Positions 21,804 to 30,600 of a DNA stretch of 31,616 bases are shown here, one piece after another. The stretch is taken from positions 1-31,616 of the forward strand of contig CAZMXS010000055.1 of assembly GCA_964570325.1 (NCBI GenBank), read 5' to 3'. A program made the translations under genes and the position numbers. The notes below the pieces were generated by a model that made no database searches, was not told where the DNA came from, and was given only the letters and a program-made list of their open reading frames with translations. The DNA comes from CAZMXS01 sp964570325. GTDB taxonomy: Bacteria; Verrucomicrobiota; Kiritimatiellia; CAIQIC01; CAZMXS01. Each line of letters begins with the position of its first letter. Positions within the stretch are counted from its first letter, which is position 1.

Positions 21804-22837
21804 CGGACACCCGCCAGCGCGAAGGCGAGAACATCCTGGTGTGCGGCGTCAACTGGATTGGCGATACCGTGATGAGCATGCCCGCGATTCAGACCCTGCG
21901 CAAGGCGCACCGCGAGGCGCACTTGACTTTGCTGGTGAAAAGCAGCTTGGCCGAACTGTGGAAAATGCATGCTGCGCCGGATTCCCTAATGATCCTGGAA
22001 CCCGGGTTGTCCGGCGCCTTGGCGGCGGGCGGCGCCATCCAGGAGAAGAACTTTGACCGCGCTTATGTGCTGCCCCATTCCTTCCGTTCGGCGCTGGTGC
22101 CGTTTCTCGGCCGCGTGCCCGAACGGATTGGCCTGCCCGGCCACTGGCGGGACTGGATGCTCACGCGGGTGGTCCGACCCCGCAACCTGGCGGGCCGCCG
22201 CCACCAGGCTTATGAATACCTGGATTTATTCTTTCCCGACGCCACCCCGCCGCTGGAGCGGCCGGTTTTGACGGTGCCGATCGGCGCCGCTGAGCGGGCC
22301 CGTGAAACCATCGCCGGCCTGCCGGAACCCTGCGTCGGACTGATTCCGGGCGCCGCGCGCGGCCCATCCAAACGCTGGCCCGAAGAGTCGTTTGTCCGGC
22401 TCGGCCGGCGGCTTACCGGGGAATGGCGATGCGGGGTCGTCGTCATCGGCAGCCCCGCCGAGCAACCGTTGTGCGGGCAAATCGCAGGAGCAATCGGCCG
22501 GGGCGCGCTGGCCATTGCCGGGACGCTGACGTTGACTGAGTGGGTTGCCTTGCTCAAGGCCTGCCGGCTGGTTATCGGCAACGACAGCGGCGGGGTGCAT
22601 GTTGCCGCGGCGGTGGGGACGCCGGTCGTGGTCATATTCGGCGTCACCGATCCGGCGCGGACAGGCCCGTTGGGCGCGACCCAGCGTGTGCTCCAACACA
22701 GCGCGCAGCGCGCGCGCGACGTGGCGCGGGCGAGCGCGGCGGCCACGGAAAGCCTGGCGGCCGTGACGCCGGACGAAGTGTACAAGGCCGCGATCGAGTT
22801 GCTGGAGGGGCAGGCGATCACGGGATTGGTGCGGTAA
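21800..22837 (+). CDS. waaF: Lipopolysaccharide heptosyltransferase-type glycosyltransferase (GT9)
   Basis: The product is 345 residues with a two-domain GT-B fold of family GT9. The N-terminal motif is VNWIGDTVMSMPAIQTLRKA (18-37). The acceptor/donor region has GLIPGAARGPSKRWPEESF (180-198). The ADP-heptose-binding segment is IGNDSGGVHVAAAVGTPVV, followed by FGVTDPARTGP (259-290). The PGA plus KRWP pattern favours heptosyltransferase II (WaaF) over WaaC. It adds heptose to the LPS inner core at the inner-membrane cytoplasmic face. It overlaps lpxK by four bases and is followed by murJ after one base. Confidence 0.9.
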   Translation: MTDTRQREGENILVCGVNWIGDTVMSMPAIQTLRKAHREAHLTLLVKSSLAELWKMHAAPDSLMILEPGLSGALAAGGAIQEKNFDRAYVLPHSFRSALVPFLGRVPERIGLPGHWRDWMLTRVVRPRNLAGRRHQAYEYLDLFFPDATPPLERPVLTVPIGAAERARETIAGLPEPCVGLIPGAARGPSKRWPEESFVRLGRRLTGEWRCGVVVIGSPAEQPLCGQIAGAIGRGALAIAGTLTLTEWVALLKACRLVIGNDSGGVHVAAAVGTPVVVIFGVTDPARTGPLGATQRVLQHSAQRARDVARASAAATESLAAVTPDEVYKAAIELLEGQAITGLVR

Positions 22838-22838
22838 G

Positions 22839-24467
22839 ATGGAGCCGACCCGGGTCATGCGCTCCGCCTTCCTGGTCGGCGCGTTCACCCTGCTCAGCCG
22901 CGCGTTAGGGCTGGTCCGCGACTTCCTGACCGCCGGCTTTTTCGGGACCTCGCTGGCCATGTCCGCCTTTGTGGTTGCCTTCCGCATCCCCAACCTGTTT
23001 CGGGCGCTGTTCGGCGAGGGCGCGCTGTCCTCGGCCTTCGTGCCGGTGTTCATGGCGACGCGCCGCCAAGCGGGCGAGGCCGCCGCCTGGGAGCTGGCGC
23101 GCAAGGTCATCTCATTGGTTGGGCTGGCCTTGCTGGCGGTGGTGCTGGCCGGGATTGGCGGGCTCACCGTGGCGCAACACCGGCCGGACCTGGGCCCCAA
23201 GGCGGCGCTGATCCTGCCGTTGGCGCGGATCATGCTGCCGTACATGATGTTTATCTGCCTGGCCGCCCTTTCCATGGCGATCCTCAATTCCTATCACCAG
23301 TTCACATTGCCCGCGCTGACGCCAAGCCTGTTGAACCTGATCTGGATCGGTTTCGTGCTGGGGGTGTGCCCGCGGCTGGGCGCGACCCCGGATGAGCAGA
23401 TCTTTGGCGTCGCCTGGGGGGTGTTCGTCGCCGGCGTGGTCCAACTCGGCATCCAGATGCCGGCGCTGATCCGCCGCGGATACCAGCCCGGATTCCAACT
23501 GGATTTGCGCGACACGCGGGTGATTCGCGTGTTCACGCTGATGGGCCCGGCGGCGCTGGGCCTGGCGGTGACGCAGGTCAATGTGATGATCAACAGCCTG
23601 CTGGCGGTCTGGATCGGGCCCTGGGCGCCGGCCGCGCTCTTCTATGCCGAGCGCCTCCTGTATTTCCCGCAAGGCATCCTGGCCACGGCGTTGAGCACCG
23701 TGCTGTTGCCGGTGCTCTCCAGCCATGCCGCGCACGCGCTGCACGGCGAAATCCGCCAGACCATTCAGCACGCCCTGCGCAACCTGTTCTTCGTCATGGC
23801 GCCGGCCAGTATCGGCCTGCTGGCCCTGGCAGAGCCCATCGTCCGGATGATCTTCGAATGGCAGCGGTTCGACGCCGCTTCGACGGACCTGACCGCCCTC
23901 GCCTTGAAGTTCTACGCGCCGGGCCTGCTGGTTTTCTGCCTGGCCAAGGTGTTCGTTCCGGCGTTTTACGCCATGCAGGACACCCGCACCCCCGTGCGGA
24001 TCGGCCTGATCTGCGTGCTGCTGAATTTCATCCTGAATGTGACTTTCATCCTGATCTGGCCCCTGCGCTGGAAACACGCCGGGCTGGCCTGTGCCACGGT
24101 TATCTCGGAGGGCATTAACGGGGTCACGCTGGCGGTGTGCCTCCAGCGGCGTTTGGGCGGATTGGACTGGCGCGCCGTGGGCGGCAGCATGGCGCGCTCC
24201 CTGTTGGCCGCGGCGCTGATGGGACTGGCGGTAGCGGCGCTGCATGGCGTCTTCGCGCGCTTTCTGGCCGGCGTGGCCCTGCCGGCGAAAATCACGCAGA
24301 TCATTGCGGTTTTCGCCAGCATCGGGCTGGGCGGCGCGATCTACCTGGCGGCGGCGGCTATTCTGCGCTGCCCGGAATTGGGCGAAGTGCGGCAGGCGCT
24401 GGCCAGCCGCCGCCGCCGCGCGGTCGCCGCTGTGGAGCAGGGCGCGGAGCAAATCGCCGAGGAATAA
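22839..24467 (+). CDS. murJ: Lipid II flippase
   Basis: This 542-residue polytopic membrane protein is of the MOP superfamily and translocates lipid II for peptidoglycan synthesis. Diagnostic N-terminal motifs are FTLLSRALGLVRDFLTAGFFG and FRIPNLFRALFGEGALSSAFVPVF. Later segments include RIMLPYMMFICLAALSMAILN, ALFYAERLLYFPQGILATAL and FYAMQDTRTPVRIG. About 14 helices are expected and the hydrophobic pattern fits. The C-terminal tail is short and charged (SRRRRAVAAVEQGAEQIAEE). The start ATG lies one base after the waaF stop, so the three envelope genes form a tight operon. Its presence implies a peptidoglycan cell wall, which not all PVC bacteria make in the usual way. Confidence 0.96.
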   Translation: MEPTRVMRSAFLVGAFTLLSRALGLVRDFLTAGFFGTSLAMSAFVVAFRIPNLFRALFGEGALSSAFVPVFMATRRQAGEAAAWELARKVISLVGLALLAVVLAGIGGLTVAQHRPDLGPKAALILPLARIMLPYMMFICLAALSMAILNSYHQFTLPALTPSLLNLIWIGFVLGVCPRLGATPDEQIFGVAWGVFVAGVVQLGIQMPALIRRGYQPGFQLDLRDTRVIRVFTLMGPAALGLAVTQVNVMINSLLAVWIGPWAPAALFYAERLLYFPQGILATALSTVLLPVLSSHAAHALHGEIRQTIQHALRNLFFVMAPASIGLLALAEPIVRMIFEWQRFDAASTDLTALALKFYAPGLLVFCLAKVFVPAFYAMQDTRTPVRIGLICVLLNFILNVTFILIWPLRWKHAGLACATVISEGINGVTLAVCLQRRLGGLDWRAVGGSMARSLLAAALMGLAVAALHGVFARFLAGVALPAKITQIIAVFASIGLGGAIYLAAAAILRCPELGEVRQALASRRRRAVAAVEQGAEQIAEE

Positions 24468-24621
24468 TCCGCCGCTGGCGCGTTCCTTGCCGCGCGCGGC
24501 TTCAGTCTGCGCTGCTCTTCGGCGACCGATGCGGAGCCAACCCATTTTTACCGGCTTGAGCCCTTGTCTTTTTTAGGTTAATCAGCATGATGTCGCTTGC
24601 ATATCATCGCTCGAGCAGCAT

Positions 24622-24627
24622 GGAGGT
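24622..24627 (+). promoter_or_regulatory. Ribosome-binding site of the giant beta-helix gene
   Basis: GGAGGT ends five bases before GTG 24633 and 14 bases before the in-frame ATG 24642. The spacing favours the GTG start. Confidence 0.65.
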
Positions 24628-24632
24628 GGCGG

Positions 24633-27600
24633 GTGAACGGGATGAGATTGCTTGGACTGGCGCTGGTGTTGGGGTTTGCGGCGAGTGCCGCTGACGCGCA
24701 GACGATCCGGTATGTATGGACCAACAGCCCTGAGGCCGCGCCCCCGTATACGAACTGGAGCACCGCGGCCCACACCATTCAGGAGGCGGTGGACGCCTGT
24801 GCCACTGGCGATGTGGTGGTGGTGACCAATGGGGTGTATGACACGGGCGCCCGTCCGATGCCAGGCTACACTGCCGCCTGCCGCGTGCTGATCACCAACG
24901 GCGTCCAGGTGGTGAGCGTTAACGGCCCGGCGGACACCATCATCAAGGGCGAAGGGCCCGCCGGCGGGACGGCGGTGCGGGCCGTCTTCCTGGCGGAGGG
25001 GGCAACCCTCTCCGGCTTCACGCTGACCAACGGCGCGTCATCCACCTCGGGCTGGCAGTATTTCGACATGGCCGGGGGCGGCGCCTTCATCCGGCTCAGC
25101 GGGATTATCTCCAACTGCGTTATTGCCGGCGGCGACAGCGGCCGCTACGCCGGCGGCGTGATGTGCTCTTCGGGTGGTCAGGTGTTGGATTCGACGATCA
25201 TCGGCAACCATGCCACGAACTACGCCGGTTCGGGCGGGGGAATCTTCCTGCACAACGGCGGCAGCGTACGCGGCTGTGTGATCGCGGAAAACGATTCCCA
25301 CTGGAACGGCGGCGGCGTGGATGTCAGCTACTCGGGCACGGTGGTGCAGTGTGAGATCCGCGGCAATATAGCCAAGACCGGCGACGGCGGCGGCGCGGAG
25401 CTGTACTACGGCGGCGCCATCAGCCACTGCCTGATCTACAGCAACCGCGCGGGCGGCACGACCGAGTACGACGGCGGGGGCGGGGTGAGTTGCTTCTTCG
25501 GGGGCAGCTTGAGCAATTGCGCCCTGTATGGGAATGTCTCCGCCGGGCAGGGCGGCGGGGTTCGGGGAACTTTTGGCGGCGCGCTGTTCAACTGCTCGCT
25601 ATTCGACAACGAGGCGCCGCTCGGCGGCGGCCTGTATGGCAACTATTCCATCACCAGCGCCAACAACGTCATCTATTACAATCGCGCGTTCGTCGGGCCA
25701 AACCTCGCGACCAACGGCGGCGGCCACGTTTTTGTGGCGAACTGCGTCACGCCCGCGCCGGGGCCGAGCGGCGGGCATGTCACCAACGCGCCGTGGCTGG
25801 CCGGCGCGGCCAACTGGCACCTGCTGACCAATTCGCCTTGCATGGATATGGGTTCCAACGTCTTCGCGGCCGGGATTGGAGTGGACCTGGATGGCGAGCC
25901 GCGCATCCTGGGCGCGGCGGTGGACATCGGCTGCGACGAGGTTTACGCGGCCGGCCTGACGGGCGCGGTGTACGCGGCGATCCGCGTGGCTCATACCCAG
26001 GTGGTGGCGGGGCTGCCGCTCACCTTCTACTCGGACGCGCGGGGCAAGGTCGGTCGAACCGCATGGACCATCCAGACCGACGGGGCCGTGCGCGGTGCGA
26101 CGAACACCTATTCCGAAACGCAGGCCTGGACAAACCCGGGTGACTATGCGGTGACGCTGGCCGCTTTCAATAACGATGGCTTCGCCGCGGCCACCGTGAC
26201 GGTCCAGGTACTGGCCGGGTTCACCAACTACGTTGCGACGAACGGCACGGCGGTGGCGCCCTACCTCACGTGGGAGACCGCGGCGACGAGCGTGTACGAC
26301 GCGGTCACGGCGCTGCCCCCCGGCGGGGTGACGCTGATTTCCAACGGCGTGTTCCGTGAGGCGCGCGAAATCGTCATCGCCAAACCGTGCGCGGTCCGCA
26401 GCGTCAACGGCCCGGCGGCAACGACCATCAACGGCCTGGGGCTGCACCGGATATTCCAGATCGTCGGCGAGGATGCCCGCCTGCACGACCTGGCGCTGAG
26501 CGATGGCTTTGTGGGATCGGGGTCGGGCGGCGGGGTCCGCCTGGACATGGCCGGGGTCTTGAGCAACTGCTGGATCACCACCTGTCAGTCCGCCAACAAC
26601 GGCGGGGGCGCGTACGTGAGCGGCGCGGCCATGCTGCTCGGATGCTTGTTCGCCAGCAACGGCGCCTCCTCAAGCGGCGGGGGCGTGTACTTCGACCAGG
26701 GCGGCACGGCCGCGTGCGTGCGCTTTGAATACAACAATGCCAACAGCTACGGCGGCGGCGCGTACTTCAACCGCGGCGGCGCGGCGGACGATGCGGTCTT
26801 CCGGGGCAACTGGTGCGGTAGCGGCGGGGGCGGCGCCTATTGCAACTACGGCGGCGCGCTGCGCAACGGGCTCTTCCTCGACAACACCGGTTACTATGGC
26901 GGCGGCCTGCATCTCAATTATGGCGGCGTGGCCTTGAACCCGCACCTGGCGGGAAACCGCGCGGACCACTCCGGCGGCGGCGCGTACGTGTACGGTTCCA
27001 CGCACGGGTACCTCGTGAACGCGACCGTCCAGGGCAACACCGCCGCCGTGCGCGGAGGCGGGGTCTACGCCAGTTCCGGCGGCCGCATCCGCAACTCGAT
27101 CGTCTACTACAACGAGGCGCCGCAGGGGGCCAACTATTACAACGAGTACAGCGGATTCCAATACGACACCTGCTGCCTGACCCCCGCGCCGGCGTCCGGC
27201 GGCATCAATATCATCACCAACGCGCCGCTCTTTTCCGGCCGGCGGAACCCGCACCTGATGGCCGGTTCGCCCTGCCTCGACGCCGGCTCCAACGCCTACG
27301 CGGTGGGCATCGCCGTGGACGTGGATGGCGAGCCGCGCACCAATAACGCGCGGGTGGATATCGGTTGCGACGAATACTGGAGCGCGGGAATGACGGGGAC
27401 GTTGACCGTTGCGATCATCGCGACCTACACGACCGCGGTGGCCAACACCGCGCTGCCGTTCACGGCCGACGTGGCGGGAAAGGCCGATACGCTCGGCTGG
27501 CAGTTTGGCGACGCCGGCGCCACCAACCTTTTCACCAACGCCCTTGCCGTCAGCTATGCGTGGCCGGCGGCGGGGGTTTACCCGGTCGTTCTGTCCGCTG

Positions 27601-30600
27601 CAAACCTGGACGGGACGGCGGCGGCAACGGTAACGGTGACGATCGTGGATGCCTACACCAACTACGTGGACGCGGCCAACTCCGCGCCGGTTGCGCCGTA
27701 CACCAACTGGGAGACGGCGGCGACTAACATTCAGGAGGCCGTCGCCGCCGCGCCGGTTGGCGGCGTGGTGGTGATCAGCAACGGCCTGTACCTCCAAACG
27801 AGCGAAGTGCTGGTCGCCAAGCCCGTGGCCATCCGGTCGGTTAACGGGCCGGAGACGGTCACCGTGGATGGGCGCGGTAATCAGCGGGTGTTCAACATCA
27901 GTGCGGCCGGCGTCGGGCTCGCGGGGCTGACCATCACCAACGGGAACAGCGGGGGCAACGGCGGCGGCGTGCTGTGCGTCGGCGGCACGGTCATCACCAA
28001 CTGCCGGATCGTCAACTGCCTGGCGGAAAACGGCGGCGGGGTGTACTTCAACGGCGGGGGAGCGCTCTACCAGTCGCGGTTGGCAGGCAACCAGGCGAAC
28101 ACGGCCGGCGGCGGGATCTACTGCCTGCTGGGGGGCGAGGTGCAAGGCTGTGTGTTCTACAGCAACGCCACCATCGCCACTTCATCGGGCGGTGGCGGCG
28201 GCGCTTATGTGCACACCCTCGGCAATTTCCGCGATTGCATCTTTACCAATAATCGCGCGGCTTACCGCGGCGGCGGCGCGTATCTTTACTATGGCGGCAT
28301 GTTGAGCAACTGTCTGGCGGTGGGCAATCGGGTGAGCGGCTGGTCCAGCTCCATCGGGGGCGGCGGTATCGCCCTGGTTTACGGCGGCCTGGTGCAGAAC
28401 TGCGTCATCAGCAACAACATTTCCGGCTACAACGGCGGCGGGGTGTTCCATTACTACGGCGGCACCGTACTGGACAGCGAGATCGTCGGCAACACGGCGG
28501 ACCGCCGCGGGGGCGGAGTGTACTTCGATTCAAGCGGCACGCACCGGCGCAACCGCATCGCCGGCAACACAACGAGTTGGGAAAACGGCGGCGGGGCCTA
28601 CTTCGCGCGCGGCGGCCTGGTGGCCGACTCCACGCTTGCGGATAATCGGGCGGACAACGCCTCGGGCGGCGGCGCATACGTGGACCGCGCCGGCGTGGTG
28701 CTGAGCAACTGCCAGGCGATCGGCAATTCCAGCCGGCAGGGCGGCGGGTTTTACGTCAGCGGCTCCGGCCGGGCGCTGGATTGCGCATTTCGCGCCAACC
28801 GCGGCGGGTGGTCCGGCGGCGGCGCGTACCTGGACGGCGGCGGGCTCCTGGCCGGGTGCGTCTTGAGCAGCAATGCGGCCGGTCAGGGCGGCGGCGCGGC
28901 CATTTCGGGGACCGGCGCGATCAGCAACTCCGTCATCACCGGCAATACCGCCAACGACGGCGGCGGCGTCCATATTCTTTTTGACGGCCGGGTGGTCAAC
29001 ACCTATGTGGCTTACAATCTGGCCACCAACCTCGGCGGCGGCATCTGCCTGAACGCCTGGGGCTCGGCGGCCGAGGTCATCCACTGCACCATCGTCAACA
29101 ATCTGTGTCACTTCCGCGGCGGGGGGTGCTGGGGCGATCCCGGCGGCGCGCTCCGGAACTCCATCGTGTACGATAACCAGGCCGTGTTCGGGCCAAACTG
29201 GTACCACGATGGCGCGGGCCCGGCCTACGCGTACTGCGCCGTCACCCCGGACCCCGGCGGGATCGGTAATATCACCAATCACCCCTGGCTCGCCGGCCTC
29301 GCCAACCCGCACCTGCTGACCAACTCGCCGTGCGTGGACGCGGGCAACAACGCCTGGGCGGTGGGCCCGGATATAGACCTGGAGCCCCGCATCGGGGGCG
29401 CGGCCGCGGACATCGGCTGTGACGAGGTGCACGCCACCAACCTGGTCGGCGGCCTCACCGCCGCCATCCTCGCCAACGCGACCAACGCCATCGTGCAGAC
29501 GCCGCTGACCTTTGTTTCGGACGTGCAGGGCCGCGTTGCCGGCCTGACGTGGAGCGTGGACACGGGGGCGGGCCCGATCGGCTTCACCAACGTGCCCAGC
29601 GTGGAACAGTCCTGGAACAGCCCCGGCGATTATGCGGTGGTTTTGACGGCGTGGAATCTGACCGGCTCCGCGGCCGCCACGGTCACGGTTCACGTGATGG
29701 AAGCCATGACGAATTATGTGGCTCCGGGCGGCGGGCACGTCTGGCCGTTTGCCTCCTGGGCCAACGCCGCGACGACCATCGCCGACGGAGTAGCGGCCGC
29801 CGCGGCCGGCGCCGTTGTCCTGGTGTCCAACGGCGTCTATCGCGAGGTTCCGGCGGTGTTCGTGGAGAAGCCGCTGACTATTCGGAGCGTGAACGGCTGG
29901 GAACACACGCTGATGGACGGGCAAGGCAACTACCGCTGCTTCTTCGTGCTGGACACCAATGTCCTGATTGAGGGTTTCACCTTCACCAACGCCATGGCCC
30001 GGGCGGATGCGTTCGGCGGCGGCGGTGGCGTGCTGCTCAACGGCGGCGGTGTCGTGCGCCATTGCCGGTTTGCCAGTTGCGGCGCCGCCCAGTACGGCGG
30101 CGGCGTGGTCTGTTACTACGGCGGCTCCGTGCAGAACTGCTGGTTCACGGGGAACACCGCGATGTTCGGCGGCGGCGCGCTCTGCTACTATGGCGGCGAG
30201 GTGGTCAACGCCACTTTCGTGGACAACCGGGCCTTCGCCCAGGGCGGCGGCGTCTACTGCGAGGGCGGCGGCGCGGTGCGCAACTCGATCCTGTATTACA
30301 ATCATGCCGCGATGGGCCCGAACTGGCTGGCTGTGGGGAGCGACATTACCTTCGCCAACGTCTGCGCCACGCCGCTGCCGGCGGGTCCGGGCAACTTTGC
30401 CGCCGAACCCGGCCTGGCCTCGCTATACAATCCGCACCTGCTGACCAACGTCCCATGCGTCAACGCCGGGTCGAACGCCTATACCGCGGGCATTACCGTG
30501 GACGTGGATGGCGAACCGCGCATCTTCGGCGGTCGCGTGGACGTCGGGTGCGACGAGTTCTATCCGGCGGGCCTGACCGGCGGTCTGTTCACGGCCATTG

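Noticed and set aside
23112..24545. Minus-strand open frame of 477 codons over murJ
   Set aside because: It is Arg/Gln/His-rich shadow sequence opposite a clear MurJ.
24540..24580. Possible intrinsic terminator after murJ (GGCTTGAGCC then a T-run)
   Set aside because: The stem is only three or four pairs with a tiny loop, too weak to support.
26670..30305. Long minus-strand open frames opposite the giant gene (about 490 and 590 codons)
   Set aside because: They are antisense shadows of a GC-rich repetitive coding region. Their sequences are low-complexity and start nowhere sensible, while the plus-strand frame has a signal peptide, ribosome-binding site and conserved modules.
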